Shown: positions 27,727-35,491, counted from the first letter of the stretch. The stretch: 64,000 nt of DNA from Gordonia jinghuaiqii (GCF_014041935.1 NZ_CP059491.1:2976001-3040000), one strand, 5' to 3'. Translations and numbers: made by a program. Notes: generated from the sequence alone by a model not told the origin.

Positions 27727-28152
27727 TCACTGCAGGACGAACACCGGGATCTGCCGGTCGGTCTTGGTCTGGTACTCCGCGTACGGGGGGTAGGCCGCGA
27801 CGGCGAGCTCCCACCAGTGGTCGCGTTCCTCGCCATCGCTCAGCTCGCGCGCGGTCATCTCCTTGACCTCGGTGCCGTCTTGCACGGTGACCTGCGGGTT
27901 CGCTTTCACGTTGTGGTACCACGCCGGGTGTTCCGGCGCGCCGCCCTTGGAGGCGACCATCAGGTAGCGACCGTTCTCCTCGACGCGCATCAGCGGCACG
28001 TAGCGCTTCTTGCCGGATTTCGCGCCGGTGGTCGTGAACAGGACGATCGGGCGATCCATCACGGTGACACCCTCGGTGGTGCCCTGCTCGAGGATCTTCT
28101 CGGTCTGCTCGCGGACCCAGCCTTCCGGGCTCAACTCTGCATTAGCACTCAT
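27727..28152 (-). CDS. F420-dependent nitroreductase-family (Ddn-like) protein
   Basis: A 141-residue deazaflavin-dependent oxidoreductase of the nitroreductase/Ddn family. Typical blocks are PIVLFTTTGAKSGKKRYVPL, GGAPEHPAWYHNVKANPQ and the tail PPYAEYQTKTDRQIPVFVL. In mycobacteria such proteins reduce quinones and activate nitroimidazoles using F420H2; the physiological substrate here is not known. TACGCT (28166-28161) lies eight bases before ATG, a probable leaderless start. A hairpin terminator follows the gene. Confidence 0.85.
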   Translation of the reverse strand: MSANAELSPEGWVREQTEKILEQGTTEGVTVMDRPIVLFTTTGAKSGKKRYVPLMRVEENGRYLMVASKGGAPEHPAWYHNVKANPQVTVQDGTEVKEMTARELSDGEERDHWWELAVAAYPPYAEYQTKTDRQIPVFVLQ

Positions 28153-28213
28153 GGTTTGCCAGCGTACTCCGCTGCCGCCCCTCTTCTTGCTGCCGTCCGT
28201 CCCGCTGTGGCCG

Positions 28214-28590
28214 TCAACCACGCGTTCCGGCGTCGCCGCGACGGCGATACAACCCGTCGACGAACACACCGGCCATCTGCTGGTTGTAGTCGAGCTCTTT
28301 CCCTGGCACCCGCTGGCACAGCAGCGCGATCGCGTGCAGGAGCGTGCTCGCGCTGACGGCCGGGCGCAAGTCCTCGGCGCCGGCCTCGAGCAGCGAGGCG
28401 ACAGCCGGTTCGAGCCGCTCCACGAAGTGGTCGGCCAGTGCGTCGAAGGCCGGATCTCCCGAGTGCAGCGCCGAGGCGAGCCCTCGTTTGGTGCCCACGA
28501 ACTCGGTGTAGCGGTGCACCCACTGTGCGAGCGCCTCGGCCGGCAGATGAGAGTCACGCAACTCCTCGGCCAGGCCGCGCACTCGAGGAC
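28214..28590 (-). pseudogene. TetR-family regulator remnant (C-terminal half)
   Basis: The minus strand encodes only the ligand-binding half of a TetR/SbtR-type regulator: VRGLAEELRDSHLPAEALAQ, then FVGTKRGLASALHSGDP and SASTLLHAIALLCQRVPG. The N-terminal helix-turn-helix is missing, and homology stops near 28590, where an aldo/keto reductase fragment starts on the other strand. With no DNA-binding domain and no start region this is a dead gene. Confidence 0.75.
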
Positions 28591-28767
28591 CTCCTCGCGG
28601 GGCTCGACGTGGCACTTCCCGACGATGTCCTCGACCGCATCGACGAGACCGTTCCGCCCGGAACCGACATCGGCAGGCTCGACCAGACCTATCTACCCCC
28701 GGCCATCCAGAACCGGTCCCTGTGGCGGCGGCCTGTTCATGAGCGTGCCGGTCGTGCTGCCGCCTGA
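28580..28767 (+). pseudogene. Aldo/keto reductase 3' remnant
   Basis: Only the last 60 or so residues of an aldo/keto reductase remain: ALEDLLAGLDVALPDDVLDR, then IDETVPPGTDIGRLDQTYLP, ending at 28767. The barrel and catalytic tetrad are absent. The preceding TetR fragment faces the other way, so the original state was probably a divergent regulator/reductase pair whose central part has been deleted. Confidence 0.75.
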
Positions 28768-28857
28768 ACCAGATCGAGCGTCACGGCGCGGTTATGTACT
28801 TGGTGTCCGATCGGCCGATTACTGTGGGTTCCGACCTCACCCGATTGGCAGCCTGCG

Positions 28858-29379
28858 ATGAGCCCACTTCGCGAAGACCACGACGCCGAGCAATCGGCCG
28901 CGCTCTCGACGCCGGTCGGAACGATCACGATCGCCGGGAACGGACGGTCGATCGTCTCGGTCGGCTGGCGTGACCCGGCCGGTCCCGTCGACGCAGCCTC
29001 CCCCGATCCTCTTCTGAGGGAAGCAGTTCGGCAGCTCCGTGCGTACTTCGACGGAAAACTGCTCGTCTTCGACATCCCGGTCGATCTCGGCACGATGTCC
29101 GAGTCGGCCCGCGCTGTCCTCACGACGCTGCATGAGGACGTTCCGGCCGGAGAGACCGTCACCTATGGAGAGCTGGCGAGGATGAGCGGCACCGAGGTGC
29201 CGGCGCGAGGCGTCGGAACCATCATGGGCATCAACCCGCTGCCTCTGGTCGTCCCGTGCCATCGCGTCGTCGCCGGCGATGGCCTCGGCGGTTACTCGGG
29301 CGGCACCCACGGGCAGGGCCTGGCGACGAAACGCTGGCTGCTCGAATTCGAAGGTTCGCTGCCGCCGACGTTGTTCTGA
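28858..29379 (+). CDS. ogt: Methylated-DNA-[protein]-cysteine S-methyltransferase
   Basis: A 173-residue suicide DNA-repair protein that takes the methyl group from O6-methylguanine. The acceptor cysteine is Cys134 in PCHRVV, preceded by the helix-turn-helix region VTYGELARMSGTEVPARGVG and MGINPLPLVV. The length is that of an Ogt/MGMT without an Ada domain. The start ATG has no strong binding site; TACTGT at about 28818-28823 may serve as its -10. It follows the aldo/keto reductase remnant. Confidence 0.9.
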   Translation: MSPLREDHDAEQSAALSTPVGTITIAGNGRSIVSVGWRDPAGPVDAASPDPLLREAVRQLRAYFDGKLLVFDIPVDLGTMSESARAVLTTLHEDVPAGETVTYGELARMSGTEVPARGVGTIMGINPLPLVVPCHRVVAGDGLGGYSGGTHGQGLATKRWLLEFEGSLPPTLF

Positions 29380-29465
29380 CACAACCAGAAAGCACCCTTG
29401 CGCGCTGCTTGATGTTGTTATCGTCCCCGGCAAGGCACCACGAACCCGAACGCCGAGGAGACCCG

Positions 29466-30017
29466 ATGTCCAGCAGTCGATCCCGTCTCGCCGCCGCAGT
29501 CGTCGCGGTCTCGGCCGCGATGTTCGCAACCACCGTCGTCCCGTCATCTGCCTCGGCAGCGCCCACCGACAGCCGTCCGGCGGCAAGCACGTCCGGCCAC
29601 GGGCTCTGCCTGGATCTCGGTTCACCCGAGGTCAAGCGAGCACTTCGCGTGATCGGTCCGCCCTTCAGGAGCTCCGCCTCGAAGTGGGTGCCCCGCAGAG
29701 GACCGAGGAGCCGTTCGCTGGACCGCACCCCCGCGTGTCCGCCGCTGATGTGGGCCGTATTCGACACGGAGCGCGGCACCGTGTCCTCTCCTGTGGCGGT
29801 CCTGCTCTTCCGGCCCGGGAAGTTTCTGGGACTCACGAACCGGCCGACCGGGTACACCAACGTCAGCGACTTCTCCCCGGTCAGCGTGACGGTCACCTAC
29901 CGATGGCCGCGACGCGGCGACGCGAACGCCGACCCGTCAGGCGGTCCTGTGTCGTCCACCTTCGTGCCGGTTGTCGACCGCGTCTACCGGATCGGCGCTC
30001 TTCCACCGGGTCTCTGA
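29466..30017 (+). CDS. Secreted LppP/LprE-family protein
   Basis: A 183-residue exported protein with a Sec signal peptide (RLAAAVVAVSAAMFATTVVP, cleavage likely after SASA). The mature part matches the LppP/LprE family of mycolata: LCLDLGSPEVKRALRVIG, ACPPLMWAVFDTERG, SPVAVLLFRPGKFLG and SVTVTYRWPR. Unlike LppP and LprE it has no lipobox cysteine, so it should be soluble or cell-wall associated. The function of the family is not established. Confidence 0.75.
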   Translation: MSSSRSRLAAAVVAVSAAMFATTVVPSSASAAPTDSRPAASTSGHGLCLDLGSPEVKRALRVIGPPFRSSASKWVPRRGPRSRSLDRTPACPPLMWAVFDTERGTVSSPVAVLLFRPGKFLGLTNRPTGYTNVSDFSPVSVTVTYRWPRRGDANADPSGGPVSSTFVPVVDRVYRIGALPPGL

Positions 30018-30081
30018 CGATGGAGGGCGCCCACCCGCGATGCTGATGACACCCCGGAGTGGTACCCACCTATGCGGGGTG

Positions 30082-31539
30082 TCAGATCTGGGCTCCGGTG
30101 AGCGACGGCTCGTGCAGCGACGGCTCGGCGATCGACCGTTCGGCGATCGACCGTTCGGGGGCGTCCGCGCCGAAGGCGCCGCGGTATCGCGTCGCATGGT
30201 GGCGCTCCGGCAGACGTGCTCCCTCACCGAAGATCTTTTGGCGAAGCGTGCCCTCGGAGTACTCGCTCTGGATGAGCCCACGGTCGCGCAGGGTCGGGTT
30301 GACGTGGTCGACGAATTCCTCGTATGAGCCGGGGATCTCGTAGTTCATCAGGTTGATGCCGTCGATTCCGCTCGCCTGCCACGCGGCGAGTTCGTCGGCG
30401 ATCTTCTCCGGGGTCCCTACGATGCGAAGGCTTGTCGCGGTGTGGTGTGCGACGTCGCGCAGCGTGGCCGGGCGGTCCTTGACGAGGTCACGGATCCAGC
30501 CGACGGCGGACTGCACGCCTTCGGTCTCGATCTCACCGACCGGGGTGTCGAGGTCGTCGTGCCCGAAGTCGATGCCGATGGAACCCGACATGTGTGCGAG
30601 ATGCCCGTCGTGGTCGATCCATTCGTCGAGTTCGGCGGCGACGCGCGCCGCTTCGGCCTCGGTCGAGGTGGGCACGACGTAGAGCCCCTGGAAGAACTTC
30701 AGGTCGTTCGCTCGGCGCCCGATCGCCACCGCACGTCGGCGGATGTCCGAGGTGTCCCGGAGTGCGGCTTCACGGTTCGGCGTTCCGAGGAACACCGCTT
30801 CGGCGTTCTTCGCCGCGAAGTTGCGGCCGGCCTCGGAGGCACCCGCCTGGAACAGGAACGGCGTGCGCTGCGGGCTCGGGGACACCAGGTGCGGGCCCTC
30901 CACCTGGTACCGCTCGCCCTTGTGGTTGATGCGGTGGACCTTGTCGTAGTCGGCGTGGATTCCCCGCTCACGGTCCTGCACCAGCGCGTCGTCGTCCCAG
31001 CTGCCCTCCCACAGTTTGTAGGCGACGTCGACGTACTCATCGGCCCACGCGTATCGCTCGTCATGCGCGGTGAGTCCGTCGAGGCCGAAGTTTCGGCTGG
31101 CATTCGGCAGATAGTTGGTGACGATGTTCCAGGCGATGCGCCCCTTGGACGCATGGTCGAGCGTCGAGATCCGGCGGGCGAAGTTGAACGGGTGCTCCTG
31201 CAGGATGCTCGCGGTGAACGCGATGCCGAGATGCTCTGTGGCATATGCGATGGCGCTGGCAAGAACACTGGGGTCGTTGCTCGGAACCTGCAGACCCGCC
31301 TCGAAGTACTTGCGCTCGTCCCCTCGGTAGGGCGCATAGAGCCCGACGACGTCGGCGAAGAAGATCGCATCGAACCTGCCGCGCTCCAACGTCTTGGCGA
31401 GATTCACCCAGTGGTCGAGGTCGTTGAAGTCCGTCTGGCGAGCTGTGGGACGCCGCCATGTCCCCTGGACGATGTGGCTCGTCGTGTTCATCACGAAGGC
31501 GGCGAAGTGCAAGGGGCGGGGCGATTGTTGCGCAGACAC
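30082..31539 (-). CDS. FMN-dependent monooxygenase, NtaA/SnaA/DmoA family
   Basis: A 485-residue flavin-dependent two-component monooxygenase of the NtaA/DszA/DmoA group, which acts on nitrilotriacetate, sulfides or sulfones using FMNH2 from a separate reductase. Family blocks are WRRPTARQTDFNDLDHWVNL, WNIVTNYLPNASRNFGLDG, and PFLFQAGASEAGRNFAAKNA. The C-terminus ends with four tandem pentads (ERSIA, ERSIA, EPSLH, EPSLT) from a 15-bp DNA repeat, outside the conserved fold. The start is GTG 31539, with AAGGA ten bases before it. The substrate is unknown. Confidence 0.85.
   Translation of the reverse strand: MSAQQSPRPLHFAAFVMNTTSHIVQGTWRRPTARQTDFNDLDHWVNLAKTLERGRFDAIFFADVVGLYAPYRGDERKYFEAGLQVPSNDPSVLASAIAYATEHLGIAFTASILQEHPFNFARRISTLDHASKGRIAWNIVTNYLPNASRNFGLDGLTAHDERYAWADEYVDVAYKLWEGSWDDDALVQDRERGIHADYDKVHRINHKGERYQVEGPHLVSPSPQRTPFLFQAGASEAGRNFAAKNAEAVFLGTPNREAALRDTSDIRRRAVAIGRRANDLKFFQGLYVVPTSTEAEAARVAAELDEWIDHDGHLAHMSGSIGIDFGHDDLDTPVGEIETEGVQSAVGWIRDLVKDRPATLRDVAHHTATSLRIVGTPEKIADELAAWQASGIDGINLMNYEIPGSYEEFVDHVNPTLRDRGLIQSEYSEGTLRQKIFGEGARLPERHHATRYRGAFGADAPERSIAERSIAEPSLHEPSLTGAQI
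30100..30159. repeat. 15-bp tandem repeat in a C-terminal coding region
   Basis: Four imperfect 15-bp units, two of AGCGACGGCTC-type and two of ATCGACCGTTC-type, encode the four pentads at the end of the NtaA-like protein. This is a coding minisatellite close to the gene's 3' end. Confidence 0.85.
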
Positions 31540-31561
31540 GGATGAACGTCCTTCATGGGGT

Positions 31562-31579
31562 GCAGGCGGAGATGCCTGC
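31562..31579 (-). promoter_or_regulatory. Small inverted repeat before the NtaA-like gene
   Basis: GCAGGC and GCCTGC are separated by six bases, 22 bases upstream of the GTG start. On the minus strand TTTTAGCAGG precedes it. It could be an operator or leader hairpin. The T-rich element makes a promoter here plausible, but no -35 is clear. Confidence 0.3.
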
Positions 31580-31705
31580 TAAAAGGCTAGGCGGCCCCCG
31601 TCGCAGTGTGCCCGCTTAGATTCTCGCTGATTTAATTTGGCGCACAGGGACTATCGGCTCAGACGACGAAATCAAACCGCTGGACAGCGTCGGGACAATG
31701 AGCCC

Positions 31706-31969
31706 ATGAAACTGTGGGTCGACGATCTCCGTACACCGCCGGCGGGTTGGACGTGGGCGAAGACGAGCGCCGAGGCGATCTCACTCCTGCGCCGCAACGA
31801 TGTCACCGCCCTGTCACTTGATCACGACCTCGGCGGTGACGACACGACCCGCCCCGTCGTGCTCTGGATGTGCGAGAACGACGTGTGGCCGCAGGACATC
31901 CGCGTCCACAGCGCGAACCCTGTGGGCGTCGAATGGCTCACCGGGATGGTCGAGCGATATCGACCTTGA
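31706..31969 (+). CDS. Cyclic-phosphate-processing receiver (cpRec) domain protein
   Basis: A small 87-residue protein matching the cpRec domain. The conserved acidic patch is MKLWVDDLRTPPAGW (Asp-Asp near residues 5-6), and SLDHDLGGDDTTRPVVLWM supplies the second set of acidic residues, as in receiver-like folds. Family proposals based on genome context link cpRec to processing of cyclic phosphate ends of RNA and to conflict systems; no activity is assigned here. GACAAT lies six bases before the ATG. It starts a small block that continues with a resolvase-like gene. Confidence 0.7.
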   Translation: MKLWVDDLRTPPAGWTWAKTSAEAISLLRRNDVTALSLDHDLGGDDTTRPVVLWMCENDVWPQDIRVHSANPVGVEWLTGMVERYRP

Positions 31970-32061
31970 AGGCGAGCTCGGCACCGAGACAGAAGTCGGT
32001 CGGGTGGCCTCCCCCGGCCCTCGCAGTGCGGTCGGCTTCGGCCGCCGGTCGGGAACGCACC

Positions 32062-32135
32062 GGCGCGACCGATGCCGTGTCGCAGAAGTTTCGCGACTCA
32101 ATTCGCGACACTTTTGCGACTCCATCGGTCGCGCC
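32062..32135. repeat. Dyad-rich region upstream of the resolvase-like gene
   Basis: A perfect 13-bp inverted repeat, GGCGCGACCGATG (32062-32074) and its complement (32123-32135), encloses 48 bases. Inside lie a second inverted repeat, GTGTCGC (32077-32083) with GCGACAC (32105-32111), and copies of TCGCGA at 32091-32096 and 32103-32108. The nested, roughly 12-bp-spaced motifs resemble a recombinase accessory or res site or an autoregulatory operator. It ends 91 bp before the resolvase-like gene. Confidence 0.65.
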
Positions 32136-32214
32136 ACTGCAGACGCACAGACCAACAATCCGTGAGTGTCTCGAATCTCCGCGCGTCCCGGAACTCCTTT
32201 CGATAGTTTTGAGA

Positions 32215-32220
32215 TAGTCT
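32215..32220 (+). promoter_or_regulatory. -10 element of the resolvase-like gene
   Basis: TAGTCT lies exactly six bases before the GTG at 32227, so transcription should start on or next to the start codon. The dyad-rich segment ends about 80 bp upstream. Confidence 0.5.
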
Positions 32221-32226
32221 GCTCCG

Positions 32227-32829
32227 GTGACAACAGATGCGACGCCAGGGTCGTCGGGGATCGCGCTCGGCTATGCACGCGAGACCCTCGGCACCCACGC
32301 ACTCCCCCCGCAGATCGACGCACTCACCGACGCCGGAGTCGATCCTGAACGCATCTACACCGACGCCGCCGACCGTGACCGGGCCGCCGAACGCCGCCCG
32401 GGGATGACCGCACTCTTGGATTACGCGAGGGCCGGCGACACCACCGTCGTCGTCGGCATCGATCGTCTGGGCCGCACCGTCGGCGAGGTCATGGCGATCG
32501 CACATGAGCTGGCCGGTCGCCGTATCGGCCTACGGTCGCTGCGCGAGGGAATCGACACCGACGATCCGGCCGGCGCGATGATCGTCGCCGTGCTGGCCTC
32601 CCTGGCCGAACTCGACGACCCGTCGACTCGGCCCGACCGATCGCAGCCGAGGACGCTGCGCGGGTCGTCGACGGCAGTCGGTCGTCCACGCGCACTCGAC
32701 GCCGAACAGGTCGCACGTGCCGAACAGATGCGTGCCGCAGGCGAATCCGTGCCGAGGATCGCCCAGGCGCTCGGTGTCAGCCGGGCGACCCTCTACCGCA
32801 CCCTCGCCGAAAGGCGTTCGGTCCGTTGA
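32227..32829 (+). CDS. Resolvase/invertase-like protein lacking the catalytic serine
   Basis: A 200-residue serine-recombinase relative. The N-terminal domain keeps the fold: ALGYARET, RPGMTALLDYARAGDTTVVV and GIDRLGRT, with Arg80 and Arg83 in the active-site arginine positions. In the YARVS motif the serine position is threonine (Thr20), which should prevent or weaken strand cleavage. The C-terminus has an HTH of the Hin type: ARAEQMRAAGESVPRIAQAL then GVSRATLYRTLAE. I infer a DNA-binding protein or an impaired recombinase. The start is GTG 32227, probably leaderless. The next gene overlaps it by three bases. Confidence 0.75.
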   Translation: MTTDATPGSSGIALGYARETLGTHALPPQIDALTDAGVDPERIYTDAADRDRAAERRPGMTALLDYARAGDTTVVVGIDRLGRTVGEVMAIAHELAGRRIGLRSLREGIDTDDPAGAMIVAVLASLAELDDPSTRPDRSQPRTLRGSSTAVGRPRALDAEQVARAEQMRAAGESVPRIAQALGVSRATLYRTLAERRSVR

Positions 32830-33128
32830 ACCCTCTGGAGCCAGACCTTCCCGAACTCGACATCGTCACCGAGCACGGCGTCGTCACGCGGCTGCCCACG
32901 TCGTTTCCGATCTTCGACGCCGAACTCGACGAACATCTCGACCCGGACCTGTTCCAGAAAGGCTTCTGCGACGCCGAGGCCGACCTCGGTGCACTCCCGC
33001 CCCCGTGGGCTCGTCAGCTCGCCTCGTCGACCCTGGCCTGCCCACCCGACCCGGACGACGAGGAACCGAGCTACACACGCGGATACCGCGCGGCGTTGTA
33101 CGGACATCTACGCCATGCCGGCAAGTGA
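32826..33128 (+). CDS. Hypothetical protein downstream of the resolvase-like gene
   Basis: A 100-residue protein that I do not recognise, with an acidic composition: DIVTEHGVVTRLPTSFPIFD and LDEHLDPDLFQKGFCDAEAD. Third codon positions are strongly G or C, as in real genes of this genome. A TTG start at 32826 overlaps the recombinase stop codon (TTGA), arguing for co-translation. There is no signal peptide or membrane segment. Confidence 0.55.
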   Translation: MNPLEPDLPELDIVTEHGVVTRLPTSFPIFDAELDEHLDPDLFQKGFCDAEADLGALPPPWARQLASSTLACPPDPDDEEPSYTRGYRAALYGHLRHAGK

Positions 33129-33567
33129 GCATCGAAGTCGAGAACGCGGAGGGCGACAAGGACACCTTGATCGATCCGTACATGTAGCGCTTCAGTCCGC
33201 GGGTGGCGCCGCGGCCGAGCGCTGTCCCCGCGCTGGGACACCGGTGATCTACTGGGACACGGCGTTGTCGCCGCAGCTGGCGAACCGAACCCTGCGGCCC
33301 TGCACATGGACCCGGAGGATGACGGCCGGTCAGGAGCAGGTCCCGGGCGGCGACGCGATGCTGCGCGAGGTCGCCGAAGACCCCGATCGCCGGCGCTTCC
33401 TGCAGGACTGCAGCGCGATCGATCGCCTGCTCGCCCGGTTCGGTGAGGCCAGCTGACTGCGCAGCAGCGGGCCCAACGGGACTCGTGGGCCGGCGCTGTG
33501 GCGGGAGGCATGTGCGGCACGCGCCGAAGTGGACGACGACCTTCCGACGCGCCGCTACCGTAGGACC
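33129..33567 (+). other. Gene-poor stretch with short coding-like pieces
   Basis: No full-length gene is convincing in these 439 bases. From GTG 33125 a 20-codon frame with good codon use ends at TAG 33185-33187 (VSIEVENAEGDKDTLIDPYM). A second piece, 33319-33456, encodes 45 residues. Between them the codon bias changes frame more than once, which suggests eroded genes rather than intergenic sequence. Confidence 0.4.
33319..33456 (+). CDS. Small open frame or 3' gene fragment
   Basis: A 45-residue frame from ATG 33319, beginning MTAGQEQVPGGDAMLREVAE and ending CSAIDRLLARFGEAS, has nearly all third positions G or C. The upstream frame is also open and coding-like (TPVIYWDTALSPQLANR), so this may be the end of a longer damaged gene. 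No family is recognised and no ribosome binding site is clear. Confidence 0.3.
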   Translation: MTAGQEQVPGGDAMLREVAEDPDRRRFLQDCSAIDRLLARFGEAS

Positions 33568-34041
33568 GTGAACGTCCACAACCGCGCCCGACTGGCGACA
33601 CCGACAGACGCAGCGACGATGGCCGACCTGCTGGATGCGTTCAATCGCGAGTACGACGAACCATCGCCCGGACCGGCGGTGCTGGCTCATCGCCTACGCG
33701 AGTTGCTCTCCGGCGCTTCCACTTTCGCCATCGTGGCCGGCGACCCGATCACGTCGTTGGGACTGGTCACCATCAGGACCAACGTCTGGCTCGAGGGCGG
33801 CATCGCGCTGCTCGACGAGCTGTACACGACGCCCACCGAACGGAGCCGCGGACTCGGCAGTGCGGTCCTGACCGTCGCCGTCGCGGAGGCGGCACGACGG
33901 GGTGCCGGTGAGTTCGAGATAGAGGTCGATGAACCAGACGTCGACGCGCACCGCTTCTATGCCCGGCACGGGTTTCCGGTACGAAACCCCGCCACCGGCG
34001 ACCGCGCTTTCGTCCTGCGCACGGAGCTGACAAACCCGTAA
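33568..34041 (+). CDS. GNAT-family N-acetyltransferase
   Basis: A 157-residue acetyltransferase. The acetyl-CoA loop appears as LYTTPTERSRGLGSAVLTVA (the R/Q-x-x-G-x-G/A motif reads RSRGLG), and the C-terminal strand-helix HRFYARHGFPVRN is typical. The substrate cannot be read from sequence. The GTG start at 33568 has TACCGT six bases upstream, again a leaderless arrangement. It is followed by the HerA-like ATPase gene after 37 bp, under its own promoter-like hexamer. Confidence 0.8.
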   Translation: MNVHNRARLATPTDAATMADLLDAFNREYDEPSPGPAVLAHRLRELLSGASTFAIVAGDPITSLGLVTIRTNVWLEGGIALLDELYTTPTERSRGLGSAVLTVAVAEAARRGAGEFEIEVDEPDVDAHRFYARHGFPVRNPATGDRAFVLRTELTNP

Positions 34042-34078
34042 GTCCTATGGGATGCCGCGCATGCCATAAGGTACGGAC

Positions 34079-35200
34079 GTGGTTCAGCTGACAGTGGGAA
34101 GCCTCCGAGACGACGCGACGACCGACGTCCTCCTCACCGCGGAGAAGTTCAACCGGCACACCTTCTGGTGTGGCCAGAGCGGATCGGGGAAGACCTACGC
34201 GCTCGGAGTGGTGCTCGAACAGTTGCTCCTGAACACTCGACTCCCCCTGCTCATCCTCGATCCGAACGCCGACTTCACCCGGCTGCCGGAGACACGTGAC
34301 TCCACGCACCCGGACGCCGCCGCGATCGGTGCATCCGACATCCGGGTGTTGCATTCCACCCGACGCGACCAACCACAGTTGCGAACACGGTTCACCGAGC
34401 TCCCCCTGGCCGCGAAGGCCGCAGTCCTGCAGCTGGATCCGATCGCCGACGCCGACGAGTACAACGTTCTGCTGCATGCCGATGCCAACCTCACCGGGGC
34501 CAACCTCACCGGGGCCAACCTCACCGGCGCCGGCACGCTCGATGAGGGCACATATATCACCGCCCTGCGCTCATCCGACGATCCCGGCCACCAGCGTCTG
34601 GCCAAGCGCATCGAGAATCTTCAGGTCCTCGAGTGGGACCTGTGGGCGCGCGGCGAGCTCGCTGCCACCGACATCATCGACGAACGACCCCAGGCGACGG
34701 TGCTCGACCTGGGCGGGTTCGCCCATCCGGCCGAACCGAAGGTCGCCGCACTCGGTGTGCTCGAACACCTGTGGGCGCGGCGCGACGAACGCCGCCCGGT
34801 CCTCATCGTGATCGACGAGGCCCACAACATCTGCCCGCCGCTGGCAACCAGCGCGGTCGAGCAGGCTCTGATCGATCGCGTCGTGCAGATCGCCGCCGAG
34901 GGACGCAAATTCGGTCTCTGGCTGCTGCTGTCGACGCAACGGCCGACGAAGATCCACCCCAACGTGCTGTCCCAGTGCGACAACCTGTGCCTGATGCGGA
35001 TGAACGCGCCGCGCGATCTGGCCGAACTGGCCGACACCTTCGGTTTCGTCAGCGAGCACATGCTGGCGGAGTCACCCGAATTCCGCCAGGGGGAAGCACT
35101 CTTCGCCGGTGGGTTCGTTCCCACACCCACGTTCACACAGATGGGCCCCCGCATCACCGAAGAGGGCGGCGCCGACGTCGCGGTGCCGCTCACCGGCTGA
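34079..35200 (+). CDS. HerA-like P-loop ATPase
   Basis: A 373-residue ATPase of the HerA/FtsK superfamily, DUF87 type. Walker A is GQSGSGKT at residues 32-39, and Walker B with the following asparagine reads VLIVIDEAHNICPP. Further motor motifs are RKFGLWLLLSTQRPTKIHPN and QCDNLCLMRMNAPRDL. An inserted pentapeptide-like repeat (NLTGA three times, near residues 138-151) comes from a perfect 15-bp DNA repeat. HerA proteins usually pair with NurA nucleases or act in antiphage systems, but no nuclease gene is adjacent. TAAGGT lies six bases before GTG. Confidence 0.8.
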   Translation: MVQLTVGSLRDDATTDVLLTAEKFNRHTFWCGQSGSGKTYALGVVLEQLLLNTRLPLLILDPNADFTRLPETRDSTHPDAAAIGASDIRVLHSTRRDQPQLRTRFTELPLAAKAAVLQLDPIADADEYNVLLHADANLTGANLTGANLTGAGTLDEGTYITALRSSDDPGHQRLAKRIENLQVLEWDLWARGELAATDIIDERPQATVLDLGGFAHPAEPKVAALGVLEHLWARRDERRPVLIVIDEAHNICPPLATSAVEQALIDRVVQIAAEGRKFGLWLLLSTQRPTKIHPNVLSQCDNLCLMRMNAPRDLAELADTFGFVSEHMLAESPEFRQGEALFAGGFVPTPTFTQMGPRITEEGGADVAVPLTG

Positions 35201-35227
35201 GCGCCGAGGCATACCCCACAGACGAGA

Positions 35228-35259
35228 AAGCCCCTTCCGATTGTCACCGGAAGGGGCTT
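35228..35259 (+). terminator. 12-bp hairpin terminator
   Basis: AAGCCCCTTCCG pairs perfectly with CGGAAGGGGCTT across an eight-base loop, 27 bases after the stop codon of the HerA-like gene, followed by CTTTC. It lies between that gene and the convergent tRNA and can end both transcripts. Confidence 0.85.
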
Positions 35260-35267
35260 CTTTCTGT

Positions 35268-35340
35268 CGGGCTGACAGGATTTGAACCTGCGACCACTTG
35301 ACCCCCAGTCAAGTGCGCTACCAAACTGCGCCACAGCCCG
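35268..35340 (-). tRNA. tRNA-Pro (anticodon GGG)
   Basis: The minus strand folds into a complete cloverleaf of 73 bases. The acceptor stem pairs CGGGCTG with CAGCCCG; the anticodon arm has stem CTTGA/TCAAG with loop CTGGGGG, giving anticodon GGG; the T-loop contains TTCAAAT. CCA is not encoded. The gene marks the right end of the accessory-looking block at 31.7-35.2 kb. No second copy of its 3' end was seen inside that block. Confidence 0.95.
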
Positions 35341-35491
35341 TTTGCTCCCTGCTCAAGCGGAGCGATGTAAAGCCTAGCCGACGACCACGGTCCGGAACCA
35401 ATCGCCTGGTCAGGCGGGGTTTCCGACGCATCCCTCAGATGTCGCGCTTCGTGGTGCCGGGCGCTACAAAACGCTACATCGCGGCCGGGCC

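Noticed and set aside
31706..35340. Integrated element with tRNA-Pro att sites
   Set aside because: No second copy of the tRNA 3' end was seen on the left and no active integrase is present, so integration is not shown.
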